Origin: Hanleya hanleyi
Taxonomy: Eukaryota; Mollusca; Polyplacophora; Lepidopleurida; Hanleyidae
Assembly (NCBI GenBank): GCA_036873755.1
Contig: JAVTVY010025156.1
Span: 48,603-112,602 of the forward strand
DNA: 64,000 nucleotides
Direction: 5' to 3'
The notes under the pieces are model-generated. The model had not been told where the DNA came from and searched no databases. It was given only the letters and a program-made list of their open reading frames with translations. This document shows, piece after piece, positions 53,001 through 64,000 of this stretch. How positions within the stretch are numbered: position 1 is the first letter of the stretch; every line of letters begins with the position of its first letter. Made by a program: the position numbers and the translations under genes.

Positions 53001-56000
53001 GTCGAAAAAGGATGCTGCTTCATTTTTAATGGTCAGTTCACAATGTCCACTTTGACAAAAATAAAAGGAAACTGGGATAGCCAATGAGTGTCACTAAGTG
53101 GGATAGCCAATGAGTCACACTACCTGGGATAGCCAATGAGTTGCACTAAGTGGGATAGCCATTGAGTCTCACTTACTGGGATAGCCAATGAGTCTCACTA
53201 CCTGGGATAGCCAATGAATCTCACTACCTGGGATAGCCAATGAGTCTCACTACCTGGGATAGCCAATGAGTCTCACTACCTGGGATAGCCAATGAGTCTC
53301 ACTACCTGGGATAGCCAATGAGTCTCACTACCTCGGATAGCCAATGAGTCTCACTACCTGGGATAGCCAATGAGTCTCACTAACTGGGATGGGATAGCCA
53401 ACGAGTCTCATAATTACTATACAATAGATTTGAATGAATTCACTAATTATAGTGCCGCATAGTAAAGATAAAGGAACTCGATGTTTATTTTTCATCTTTG
53501 CCAGACAGAAGTAAGAGGAGTTTCCGCAGAGCCACCTACCTTTTTTAATATGTGTAGAATTGTGATAAGTTCAAATTAATTGCAATCTGCCTTCATATAG
53601 TTCAGATTGTCAGCAAAAATTAATATTATTTTTTTCTCTTCCACAGCTCGCCAATGCTCTGAATGACAGGTGAGGAATTTGTGCATCTCATATGTCCTCA
53701 ATCTTAATATATCCCATCGCCTATTACTTACCATAACAACATCTCACTAGCAGACCCATAATGCATGCCACTGTTCTGCAGTCAGAGCTCATTCTTAACC
53801 TGAGAGAAAGATCTCTTTATATCATTAGACTATGATTATGAACAGAAACAAAAATATTTGTTTTGGCCTGAAGAGCTGTTTCAAAAACGATTTCATGGAA
53901 TTTCAGTGTCCTTTTATGAATACATATATTATGTTCAGATTAAGTTATTTTCAGTGTCATTTACCTTGTTGCTTTCAGATTAGTGAAGGTGATACTAGAC
54001 TGTGAAAGCTTTCCAATGGAGGCAGAGAGTCAAGATGTATTTGAGGGCAAGGTTGTGGACTTCAGAAAGGAAAGGGCCATTCTACAGGATATCCACTACC
54101 TTATGGGTATAACAATAAAAAAGTTGTGACATTTACATTAGAAAAATTCCTGGGCTGTCCTGTTATTAGGCTAAATTTAATTTCTTTAGTTCTACACAAG
54201 ACTCGAGAGTTTCAAGAGTTTCAATGGCTCAGTACTGATAAGTGTAGCACATTCTCTTCATGGTCATTTCAGTTCCTGCCACTCCAATAATTGATGTGGC
54301 GCGATGCTCACGTTCAGAAGATACTGTGGCCCTCATTCTGTGTCCGCCGAAAAACCACCATGATGTTGTAGATTCCTACGAAGTCCTTTTCTGCTCAGAG
54401 GAACAGAAAAGCCTAGAGTTGGAGGTATGATATGGGCTCCTGTGTTCATATGTAGCCTACATTTCGAGGTATGATGGGCCCCTGTGTTCATATATAGGCT
54501 AGAATTGGAGGTATGATAGGGCTCCTATGTTCATATATAGCCAGTTCGTCCTTCTTGTAGTTATATAATGTAGTACAATGCATCTAAAGTTTTTCTCAAA
54601 TATCTCCTACAGCTGCAGAGATGACTTTTGACCTCCAATATCTCAGTATTCCTTGATGGTGCTTCATTATGTCAGTCTGTATCCTCCATTTTCAACGAAC
54701 AAATCCAGTATTTTTCATTGATTTCGATAAAAACTTTCTCCTATATATTGAAGGTGAAAATGTTATCTACATATACTTGAAGAAATTGACTGACCTAGTT
54801 ACAGAAACTTCTGATTGGTTGAGTTTTCTTTCCATTTTCTTCACCAGCCAATGAAAATGCTCAATTTCATTTTGAAAATTTAAACTGACCAATGACTTGT
54901 TTCAATCCTGGAAGATATCCCATGATGCACTGGAGTTGCTATAAAATTTTTATTATTACAACATTTACTGTAAGTCCACACAGGCCTGTAGCCAAGGGTG
55001 GTTTTCTGGGTTTGGGCAAACCCCCCTTTTCGGAAATATATATTTTTCTCATATAAATGCCCTTTTCAAACACTGAAGCGAACCTCCTATTTGCCCCTTT
55101 TCCCATACAACGAACCCCCTGATGTGCCCTTTTGGAGTGAAGGCGAACCACCCCTCAGTAAATCCTGGCTACGGCCCTGCCACATTTGTTTGATCTGCTA
55201 ATCCCTCCAATAATTCAATCCCCCTATCGAAATTGAATCAATCCAGTCAAAGAAATAATGGATTATATACATGATATGGAACCACTTTGTCAATTTCCTG
55301 TTCTGATCAACTTGATCATCCCCAGATTTTTTGGTGGGAAGTTGCACTTCCTGTTGAATTATTATAGGGGTAATCGTAAGTTATATTTTTGTGACAGTAT
55401 TATTAGATTTTGTGTCTGATATTTCTGTATGATGTTTGATTTGACCAGGACACTGCCATGTTCGGCAACCCACAGGAAGACCGACAGCTTGTCAAGGGAG
55501 TGGGTATTGGATGTTTTTTAGTCCTACTGATAGATAACCTTTGCCGCGGCACCACGTACTACTTTTGTGTTACAGCCTGTAATGCCACTGGAAAAAGTTC
55601 CAGCTCAGAAGTCGTCCAGTGTACGACACTTCTCCACGGAGAAGGAACTGTGCCTGGTGAGTTGAGAATGTGAGAGGTGCTAGTTTCATCTGCGATAGAT
55701 ACTTCATGAATGGAGTTGTGTTATGAACTATTATCCAATTTGGGGAGAATTCAGGGCATATTGATTTCACGTGAACCCACTTACAGGTGAAAGGTAACAG
55801 TTGCAATTTTCTAATTTTTGACCTTATTCTGATTGAATGGATGATAACAGATGACTTGGTTTGGTAAAAGAAAACAAGAGTCAATTTAGGGGAGAATTTA
55901 AAATAAGTGAATAATGACCTATCCAGAAAACAACGTCCCTTGATTTTGGCACTGTTTTTAGTAAATAATGGTGTCATCTGGGCTCAGTATCTGGAACTCA

Positions 56001-57130
56001 TATGCATGACATGTGGTGGCTATGTTCGGTGATGTCGTCGAACACACCAGGCTGTCGTGCCCACATCAATGGAATGGAAGATGTTGTCCCTGTGAAAGCT
56101 TAACATTATCTTGTGACGTCCTGTGACTCTATAGTTGCGGTCACTAGTTGTAGTTCACTATTTCCTCATCTATTAACACACGTTTTATAAATTGTTAAAA
56201 TCACTTTGCATTTCGTCTTTAATGAGTTGAGGTAAAATGACTTCTTAAGTTGAGTGAAAGTGATGCAATTCTTATAGCAGAGTTCATGAATGCTAGTACT
56301 ACAGGCACCATATTTCGGAAAGCTCTCGGCCTATTTCTTGAAATTTCTCGGAAACGTATCAGTGCATGAAGCTCTCGGGTTGACGTTGGGGCAGGTATTC
56401 CTTCGAAGGAAATTGTTAAAAATCAAAATTTCTTTTGTCCATAGATACATGGGGAACCGATGTGTCATATACCAAAATGTAGGTCAAGGTCATTGTGATC
56501 CCAAATTTTATTTGATCTTGTCAGTAGATACATTAGGGGGAGACAATGTGTAACATAACAAAAGCTAGATCAAGGTCAAGGTCCCAAAATTAATTGATTG
56601 TTACATATTGTGATTTTTTCCTATGTAACCGTAGGTAAGGGGAGATGATGTGTCCTATGGCAAAATTTAGGTCAAGGTTTGACCCCAACATTATAATTTT
56701 GTTAAAAATCGATTTTTGTGGTGTTAGAGGATTCATAAAGGGAGATGTTGTCTTGTGCTGGCATATATTGAAACCAATTTTGATTCTTGTTTTTCTTTAT
56801 TTCACAGTACCAGCCGTCTTGGAGTCCTTGTGTCGCCCGTTCACATCATCTATCCAGATTTGCAGTTCTAGCCCACTAAATGTCGCTTCTGATCAGAAAA
56901 TAACGCACTACCTCCTTTTTCGAGATTCCACGAATAACCTAGCATACAAGAGTGTTCCCATGTTTGACCGTGAAGAGCATCGGGTCTTCGGTTTGTATCC
57001 AAACAAGGATTACGATTTTATGATCATGTCATGTGACCCCAAGGGAGAGTGCCAACTGTCCAACAAAGTTACTCTCCAAACAGAACAGTCAGTTCTGCAT
57101 GTGGAACCAGAACTGGAAACTACTGAATAA
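50021..57130 (+). CDS. TRIM-family protein: RING, two B-boxes, coiled coil, COS-like, two FN3-like domains
   Basis: Eight exons join in phase: 50,021-50,697 (ATG at 50,062), 51,977-52,072, 52,798-53,031, 53,647-53,669, 53,979-54,106, 54,273-54,424, 55,449-55,656 and 56,808-57,130 (TAA), giving about 599 residues. Order: RING at ~12-58 (CPICLDLF, LPCSHILC, CPVCRD), B-box 1 at ~115-160 (CQLCESLPKRAKKSCLDC), B-box 2 at ~170-210 (CAEHLEKLTTYCFDCK). Then a coiled coil with a COS-like region (exons 2-5) and FN3-like domains from exons 6-7 and from exon 8. Class I TRIMs of this layout are ubiquitin ligases that bind microtubules. The usual C-terminal SPRY domain is absent. The RING has CRRPC where C-x2-C is normal. 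All introns are GT-AG. Confidence 0.85.
50728..51620. repeat. Two successive direct duplications in TRIM intron 1
   Basis: A ~140-bp unit (50,728 and 50,868) carries the palindrome-like AGATATAATAT and its mirror, plus CTATATAAAT and AACTACATTTGTTAGC. A ~310-bp unit (51,007 and 51,316) carries GTGGACTAATATATAAACAT and AAGATCAAAGAGTTTACTC. Short frames inside are not exons. Confidence 0.7.
52135..52280. mobile_element. 146-bp MITE with 5-bp target duplication in TRIM intron 2
   Basis: CAGGGTGTCAAATAG and its near-complement CTATTTCGCACCCTG bound the element, and ATTAG flanks it on both sides. Inside are GGGCAA and TTGCCC words. CAGGGTG-type ends recur in many animal MITEs. Confidence 0.75.
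53073..53411 (+). repeat. 26-bp minisatellite in TRIM intron 3
   Basis: About 13 copies of GGGATAGCCAATGAGTCTCA plus a 6-bp variable end (CTACCT, CTAAGT). Early copies vary and the middle copies are nearly identical, as expected for recent slippage. Every unit has an AGCCAAT (CCAAT-box-like) word. Confidence 0.9.
54415..54550 (+). repeat. Triplicated splice-donor segment after TRIM exon 6
   Basis: The exon-6 end and donor (TTGGAG-GTATGATA at 54,425) is repeated in the intron at 54,469 (TTCGAG-GTATGATG) and 54,511 (TTGGAG-GTATGATA), period 42-44 bp. All three have GAG-GTATGAT. Use of a downstream donor would add an immediate in-frame TGA. Confidence 0.7.
54981..55180. mobile_element. MITE with GTAGCCA-type ends in TRIM intron 6
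   Basis: CAGGCCTGTAGCCAAGG on the left and CCTGGCTACGGCCCTG on the right are imperfect complements around about 170 bp with no gene. CAGGGCCGTAGCC-type ends are common in animal MITEs. Confidence 0.55.
55199..55375. mobile_element. GGTAATCC-family MITE, copy 3, in TRIM intron 6
   Basis: TAATCCCTCCAATAATTCAAT on the left and TTGAATTATTATAGGGGTAAT on the right; the body shares AATGGATTATATACATGAT and TTTGTCAATTTCCTGTTCT with copy 2. Confidence 0.6.
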
Positions 57131-57131
57131 A
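57126..57131 (+). terminator. AATAAA overlapping the TRIM stop codon
   Basis: The hexamer AATAAA includes the stop codon and is followed by a GU-rich GTCTTCTGTGTGG. It could direct a transcript with almost no 3' UTR, as an alternative to the distal site near 59,988. Confidence 0.3.
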
Positions 57132-60010
57132 AGTCTTCTGTGTGGAGAATGCCGATTTGAAAAAAATGACATGAGTTATCTCCCTTGATTGCTCAATGTT
57201 CCAGAAAATATACTGTTGCTGCTATTATTTGCTCTGGACACATTCTAGAATTTCCAGAATTCGACATGATACTAAAGACTGATGTGATGGTGATTTGTGA
57301 AAACGATTAATGCACTTGTTGATTAAACACATAATTATACTAACACACAATATCATTAAGCAGTATTTTGTCAGTCAGACATGTTACGCTAAGTTTATGT
57401 CAAAATTTGCTATGAAAAACTATATTCATACATTTTGTTAAGCTCCAACAAATGTTGAATAGTTTATCAGTATTGTTGGAATCAACTTGAATAGGAACAG
57501 CCAGTTTCTGAAGTAGCAGGTGTTACAGAATGAATAGCCGCAGGATGGAATGGTCAAATTAAAGTTACTCTGGAGTTTGGCTTGGAGCATTTAGTATATG
57601 TACAACATAGTATGTATCTGTACTTTAGCAAGGAAATAGCATTTTATAATAGTTCTATATTGAACCTGTGTAATGTAGGGTGAAGTTCTTGGGGCTGTTG
57701 TCGTTATTGTCAAAAACCTCCATACCAATAATATTCATGCAGAGAATTTCTCTCCAATATTTACTACATTAGATTTTTTGCTAAAACTTACATGCTTAAA
57801 TGTAGATGTGTTATTGTTATCAGTCCCATAGAAATGTTGAATTGAAATTATTTATAACATGTTTTACAAATAATGCTTCTAGTCAGTCAGTGTAGTAAGT
57901 ACCAGTACAATTGTGATAATCATGTTAGATTCTAATAATATAGAATTATCTATATTACCAGATTAGATGTATGGTTGGTGTCCTGACCACTAGTTGTAAA
58001 TACTTACAAACACATCAAACTGCTGATGATGTATATTCCCAAAGACATTTGGAAGTATATCGAATTGAGATTTTAGGGATTTTTTATCTGCTTTTCTTAT
58101 TTTGATAGGACATTTCGCTAAATATGCCTTTAGGCTAGCATTATCAAGTATTTAATATAATTACATTATGAATCATAGTATTCATTACTGCGAAAAAGGA
58201 GAGCTGCAGTATACATCTTTTGTGTGCATACGAGACATATTATAGTAATCTGTTTTCGTAGATAATGAATATCGCAGATTCAGAATAAATGATTATATTA
58301 TTACATTATAGGGTACACATGTCCAGCGATAGTCTTATTTACTCTGGTGAAATGTATATATTATTTGTGAAAGTTTTTCATCTTCAATGTGTGTGTGAGA
58401 TGATTTACGTCATTCATGTAAGGGGGCATTCAAGTATTATGTAAGCAGCAAGGGGGGAGGGGGTCACAAGATCAGGATTTTTTTCCTATGTAGATGAAGT
58501 TAAATATTGCATATGGGAGGGCAAAGGTGGTCAAAAAATCTTCACTATATAAGCGCCTAAAGCCCAATTTGGAAAAGGTTTTATCTCTCTTGTTCCACTA
58601 GGAGCATGTTAGTGCAGAGAACTTCTGGTAAGTACCAAAGGCAAGTACCAAAGGCCCTCACAATTAATTCTAGCGATTAAGTATTCTATTTTTCTAGAAA
58701 ATTATCTTTCCAATGTACATGTATACAGGATCTATCGGTTCATCCAGAAAATATGAACAGAATAGTTGTTCAAACAAATATTCTGGAATAGTTTATCAAT
58801 ATATTATTCAAAATCATTGTGAATACCTTTGGTAAAAGTGAAACCGAGACGACTACTTCCCGGAATCAGCTTTTCATACCTCTAATTTTAAAGAGTGACA
58901 ATTATTCAGGGGGAGATCAGACACTTTCCGGAAAGGGCTATACAAAAAGAATTAGATCAAGATGTCTACATCTCTCTATCCATGTTTATGGGTATTCTCC
59001 TGGTGCATCTCCGTTTTGGTGCTCCGCTTATCTTTTTTTCTGTTTTTTGGCAGTACATATTTGAATCACTGCGGAACTGATGTGATATGATAGCTGACTG
59101 TACCGTTTCAGAAATTTGATGATGTTCTCTGAGAAGGGCACAGTACAAGCTCCTTGAAGCATACAGTCATACCCTCACCTTTATATTTTGTCCTTGATAA
59201 AGTGTTTGTCATTTATTCCACGCTAAATCCACTTTAAGGCACTGTCATTGGATACATCTGATTTTGTTGAGGTAAAATATCATTGGAAAGTTAAGTTTGG
59301 AGGTAAAATCCATGTGTTGCTGCCAGTGTTGATGTGTTTCTTATATGCCACATGAAATGAAAATAACTGGACTACTGTAGCCCTAGGAACATCCTGTTCG
59401 TTTACAAATATTTTGGCATCCTATAACAATCATTCGCAAGGGAAAAAGTAATCCAAACTACCAGATTAAATGGACTATCTGTGTAAATGCATTGGTTGAA
59501 AATCGGATTTGTAGAACAATAAAAAAGGAGAAATCAGTCATTGGCGAGTATTTCTGTGATGAATCTAGATCAGAAAACTGAAATTCATTGGTGGTTATGT
59601 TTATGAGAATGAGGCATATCAAATAAGAACCGTCTTTTTGCTATAAATATACCGGTATTGGTTGTGCTGATATTAGATTCTCAACTTTACATTTCCTCTT
59701 TATTTTTATCGATGATTTATATTAGTTACGTATTTTTAGAGAGTTGTTTTCCAGTGCTGTATGTATGTTTAGTTATCAATGTTGGTATTGGTGTGGAAAT
59801 GAATGAGTATGTAATAGCAACTGATACAATCAGATATTATTAGTAATATATTTTTATGATTTATCTAATAATAAAAAGTAATCAAATAGATGTTTTTGTG
59901 CATGCCTTCAGAAATTGTCAGATCTATACATTCGCTCATAATAATGTATTGAATATGAGAATTCCATCAGTGCTTTCTAACTTTTCAATAAACCTTGAAT
60001 TCTGAAGCTT
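57131..60010 (+). other. Probable TRIM 3' UTR and distal poly(A) site
   Basis: No coding frame of note. CTTTTCAATAAACCTTGAAT at about 59,983-60,002 is a good poly(A) context. Inside, 58,421-58,560 begins GGGGGCATTCAAGTATTATG with a G-rich AGGGGGGAGGGGGTC, a sequence widely dispersed in animal genomes as a mobile repeat. The extent of the UTR is inferred. Confidence 0.45.
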
Positions 60011-60524
60011 TGTCTTGCTTTTATTCCCTTCAATATATGACGTACATACATTATTTCTATTAAGTCCAAGCTATCAAAAATTAAGTTTTACCTTCTCTGA
60101 GGTCTAGCTTCGAATCTCTGCTGATTTGTTGAAACCCCAAAACATCGTCTACAACAATCTTCAGTTTTCATCTGTTTCTGTCCGACTGATGGTCTAAAGA
60201 TAAAGCAGACTCATTCATAAGCTTCTTTAGTCCAAATAAAGTTTTCGGTTTCATACTTCTTCGAAATACTCTTTATCTTACATCTGACTGCTGCAACTCA
60301 AACATTTAGCTTGTACCCATCATGATATTACTATTGTTTATTCTGATTTCATTTGACTTTACATGATGCAGAACTATTTTCTGACTTGCAGTCATTCACC
60401 CAGAAGAATATACTGGTATTGTTTGTGAAATTGTCTTTAATTGTACTGGTGTCTGGATAAAAACAAAATGTTTAGGGGGCAGTAACTTCATTTTTTGACT
60501 CGGATGTTATAGATCTAGAAAAGA
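60011..60524. other. Non-coding stretch
   Basis: Nothing recognised. Confidence 0.4.
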
Positions 60525-60733
60525 GATGGGTCAATCTCCTGAGTCCCTGGTGATCGCTAAACGTTCATATCAGCAAAATGCTTTATGTTCAAATCAATTT
60601 ATTCAGTTGGGTTCTCCCCTTGTTATCGAGATAGGTCAATCTCCTGAGTCCCTGGTGATCGCTAAACGTTCATATCAGCAAAATGCTTTATGTTCAAATC
60701 AATTTATTCAGTTGGGTTCTCCCCTTGTTATCT
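60525..60733 (+). repeat. Near-perfect 105-bp tandem duplication
   Basis: Two copies of GGGTCAATCTCCTGAGTCCC to TTCTCCCCTTGTTATC differ at about one base (ATGGGTC versus ATAGGTC). The frame is open through both, giving SPESLVIAKRSYQQNAL twice, but nothing suggests a gene. Confidence 0.85.
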
Positions 60734-62339
60734 CCCTTGATGTGCTTTCTTTGGATAGGTTATCTCCCTTGATGTGTTTTTGTTTTGTAGCGCATGCGCG
60801 TGGATGAGCGCGGAATCTTTGAAGTCTAATGTCAAAATAGTCCAAAATACGCCCCAAAACGTGTCAAAGTTGTGACTGAAAGTTTTAAAATTGATCCGCA
60901 GGTCAGGTAATAATCATCCGCGAAATCAACTTTGGTTGAAAACATGGAAAACCCTACGTATTTATTGTTGGAAAGTTTTATGGTTGCACGAAAACTGGAC
61001 CAATTGTAATCTCCCACCAAGTTCGGCGTGTTGTGCGCTTTCAAAGATCATTTCCCGAAATCAACACACAATATTATACACAACCGTTCATATTCGATGA
61101 AAGGAAGTCTTGCTGCATCACGTTCAATCAATCTTTTAGACACACATACCTCGTAAATGGTTATATTTAGGGTCAAAATTGAACACTGTCACAGCTCTGC
61201 GTCCGTGTTGCGCGTCTACATTACTCGCGTAGACAACACGTTTTGTCAAAATGAAGACCGGTTTCGTAAATGGACAGACACATATATGCTGAGTTTCCGT
61301 GGTAAAGTTTCAGAGAAATTGCCTTTTTAACTCTATAATTCGATATGTTAATTGAAAAATGCTTTCGGGATAATAAATTCGTTATTCAGGTTTTTCCCAG
61401 GGTGTATGGAAAGTTATGACCCTCCCTGAAACTCATACACCCTGAGGCGTCAGAAAAACCTGAATAACTAATAGTATCAACTTCGCAGGATATTTATATT
61501 ACTCATATAACTTATATTTTTCGCCAGTAGGGTGGTAATTGATCAAAGAGCACATATCTTACTCATTAAAATACATATACATGTACTGTTAATACTGGTA
61601 AATAGTATTGTCGAGTTACCAATATCAAGGTGAACAGAGGACTGTAGCATCCCTACCATAGCGGACAAGACGTCTTCTATAAGACGTACCAACTCGCTTC
61701 CACAGTAGAAAACAACCCCTGTCGTCTCTGAAGACCAGATGGTACCCTTACCACATGATTTTTTCGCGACTGGGAACAGTGATGTGTAAATATTTTGGCT
61801 CGAGTACCGGGTAAACACTTCAACAACGAAACATCCTAGAACCGTTTGGACACTACAACTGAATACTACCGAGTGTCTACCCGCTAGGTGAGCAGTTTCT
61901 TAAGCAACTATATTACTAATCTGCTGATCAGATAGTATTGCTTACCGAATCGTTCAAGAAGATCCCGATCATGAAAAGTTGCATCAGTTGAGCAGTCCCA
62001 GGTGGATATGTTTCAGTGATGTATTTGTCCTTTCCCATCAGCGAACAGTTTGACAATTCGTCAATGATTGAGCAATTTGTGCCATAGAACAGGTGTTCTA
62101 GCTGTATTGATTTACGTGTATCCTATTTACACCAACCGAATTCCTGGAGGACACGAAAAACGGACCGTGCTTTTTGCCAAGCAAAATGATAGCCCCTACA
62201 TGACAGGCACTTGCATGCAAGATAGACTAGGTAATGTAAATAGCAAAAGCCTCTCAAGGCCTATAGAGATCAGTTATTATATCGACATATATTATTGGCA
62301 AGTGAAGTGAAATGGTGAAGAGAAAAAAAAATATATATG
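60734..62339. other. Non-coding stretch with a hairpin
   Basis: GTTATTCAGGTTTTTCCCAG at 61,381 and its complement ending at 61,468 make a foldback of about 28-bp arms. Antisense frames near 61,543-61,818 show no domain. No gene is supported. Confidence 0.4.
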
Positions 62340-62715
62340 TATATATGTACTTCATTTTGGGATTATACTATCTTAGTATAGTACATATTCTAGTGCCGAA
62401 AATTGGTAGGGTCCATGCGAGATTCGAACCAGCGACCATCAGAGTAAGGCACTCGAATGCCAGCTCTATGTGTCGGCGATCTAAACCACTCGGTCAACAT
62501 GTCTCCCACAAAAATAGGAGATAGCAGACCGATAGTCTTGAAAGTCAACATACAAAACACTCTGATGACCGTACTGACTTACTCTGATGGTCGCTGGTTC
62601 GGGCTTTACTCTAATAGTCGCTCGTTCCGGCCTTACTCTGATAGTCACTGGTTCGAATCCCACATGGACTCGACCAATTTTTAGCACTAGAGCCTGTTCT
62701 ATAATAAGATAGTGT
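62340..62715. mobile_element. Head-to-head pair of tRNA-derived SINEs
   Basis: The left copy (62,350-62,520, minus) has A-box-like TTGACCGAGTGG and B-box GGTTCGAATC with the tail near 62,350. The right copy (about 62,573-62,715, plus) has only the B-box end and tail (GGTTCGAATCCCACATGGAC, ATAATAAGATAGTGTAATC). Before it, a 27-30-bp B-box segment (CTTACTCTGATGGTCGCTGG) is present three times with variants. The tails mirror each other, so the whole can fold back. Same family as 2,572-2,735. Confidence 0.65.
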
Positions 62716-64000
62716 AATCTAAAGGACAGAATATATCTTCAAAAAAAATACGGTACAGAATGGATGTATCGTTCCGCATCATGATGTAATTATTAGACGA
62801 ATACCGATAGCAAACTGCTTGAAGAAACATATTTTGAATTCACACAAATGAATTTCCAAAAGCGACTTCATCCATGTGCTATAATCCATCGTGCTTACAT
62901 CCACTCAGATCAGCTTCCACTGTTCCTAGATACGCCTACAGAGGCCTACTATATTTCCATGAGTTATTCTCTGAGAGAATCAGCTGATGAGCTTCACGTG
63001 GTGATACCTTGCCATTCGGTCTAGCCTCGAACTCAGACGACCATGCAATACAGTTGTACAGATGTTGACACCCCGAGTAAGAGGAAATACAATCGACAGA
63101 CACTAACGCCCCATTCAATGCAGATTGGCTACTTAATATGAGCCAATGCACCCCGCTGTAGAAACCGTTCATACCAAGAATGCGTTATCTGATTAGCTAG
63201 AGGCACTGTTCAAAGGAACTGTTCTTATCCAACATTGGAATTTTATTTCGCTTCTGACCGATGTTAACATTTTATAATGAATAGAAAATGAAAAACAATG
63301 TTTGTAATTTAATTAAAGAGACCAAAGCCCAGGGAAACGTACTACGTACAGGATATTCTTGCGCTACTTTATTTTCTCTCTCCACAATATTCGTCAATTC
63401 ATTAAAGATTAATAGTCCTTATTGTGACTGGTCCCACATGTCAAAAGTTTTGATAGCTGAAAATGCTCAATCTTGATTTGTGAGTCGTAACCTGGACTTA
63501 GAATACACCAAAACCTTCAACGACCTGACATGCCATTTATTTAAAAGGTAAATGGAGTTCAGCTTATCTCATCCTAGAAAATTTGGTTCGTGTTTTTCTT
63601 GCTGTATAAAATGACGGACAACCTCATATATCGTTGGTAACGCCTGAGGGTGGTTACACTAGGAAGACCCAATAAGTGATGCATTGTCGCGGGACCGCTA
63701 CAGTTGTATTTCTGCATTAAAGGGGCGACAACATGGACACTACAACATCGAACACTGCATGCCGAAGAAGCTGATGCAAGTGATGATGTATATGACGAAC
63801 AGGAGCCGAGTCCTAAGTGCTGACCTCATGCTCGACATGTGTCCTACAGTTTATGTTGTTGTCATTAAACCTCTCAATCTCCTCTGCCACTATCAGAAGC
63901 ATCTACATATGTCATGTAAGCTTAACAAGCTACGATCGACTCTGCAATATGACCGTAATTCAAAAATGATCACATGACGAGTGACATGAAAAAATATCCT
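62716..64000. other. Non-coding right end of the window
   Basis: Short frames only. A minus-strand frame at 62,936-63,172 (SGCQHLYNCIAWSSEFEARP) reads mildly protein-like but has no start, splice or family support. Confidence 0.35.

Noticed and set aside
53073..53411. Regular short repeats resembling a CRISPR array
   Set aside because: Units are directly adjacent without unique spacers, in an intron of an animal gene.
62340..62530. Possible tRNA-Leu/Ser gene
   Set aside because: A- and B-box-like motifs are present, but the ends do not pair as an acceptor stem and an unrelated tail follows; it is a SINE.

Overview
The window is animal nuclear DNA. It is AT-rich and intron-containing and is crowded with mobile elements. 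A Maverick/Polinton with capsid genes, tRNA-derived SINEs, TTAA-flanked miniature transposons, GGAC-type microsatellites and ACATGTAC-rich spacers together suggest a lophotrochozoan, most likely a mollusc. That placement is inference; no single gene fixes the species.

Layout. Positions 1-6,400 hold miniature inverted-repeat elements (two abut and share one TTAA), a tRNA-derived SINE, and a decayed reverse transcriptase with degenerate repeats around it. Positions about 6,424-33,110 are one large Polinton-like element bounded by roughly 1 kb inverted terminal repeats. Inside each terminal repeat is a 156-bp tandem array whose units carry a TATA box pointing into the element. Its plus-strand gene block (8.9-16.6 kb) reads: small PC4-like protein, start of the protein-primed DNA polymerase, second PC4-like remnant, chromodomain integrase, packaging ATPase, small basic/hydrophobic protein, conserved capsid-associated protein, minor capsid protein, double-jelly-roll major capsid protein and adenain-type protease. 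Every recognisable gene is broken by frameshifts or stops, and nearly all of the polymerase is gone. The 3' half of the element (16.6-31.2 kb) is a nest of later insertions. These are a Penelope-like reverse transcriptase fragment (minus strand) and a CR1/L2-type LINE cut into three pieces. One LINE break is a 2.5-kb element with a short inverted repeat. The other is a 7.8-kb block containing a 362-bp satellite and a 3.4-kb inverted-repeat element.

Positions 33-50 kb are mostly non-coding: foldback repeats, two tandem arrays that share a core motif, further MITEs, one small minus-strand ORF and two possible isolated exons. Positions 50.0-57.1 kb hold the one clearly intact host gene, a plus-strand TRIM-family protein in eight exons (RING, two B-boxes, coiled coil, COS-like region, two fibronectin-III-like domains, no SPRY domain; about 599 residues). 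Its 3' UTR may run to about 60.0 kb. The last 4 kb contain a 105-bp tandem duplication, a hairpin and a head-to-head pair of SINEs.

How the parts relate. In living Polintons the integrase inserts the element, the polymerase copies it, and the ATPase, capsid proteins and protease build virus-like particles. Here that set is recognisable but dead. The TRIM gene is unrelated to it and is probably a ubiquitin ligase associated with the cytoskeleton. Element boundaries were read by eye and are accurate to a few bases only where a TTAA or a perfect repeat is quoted.
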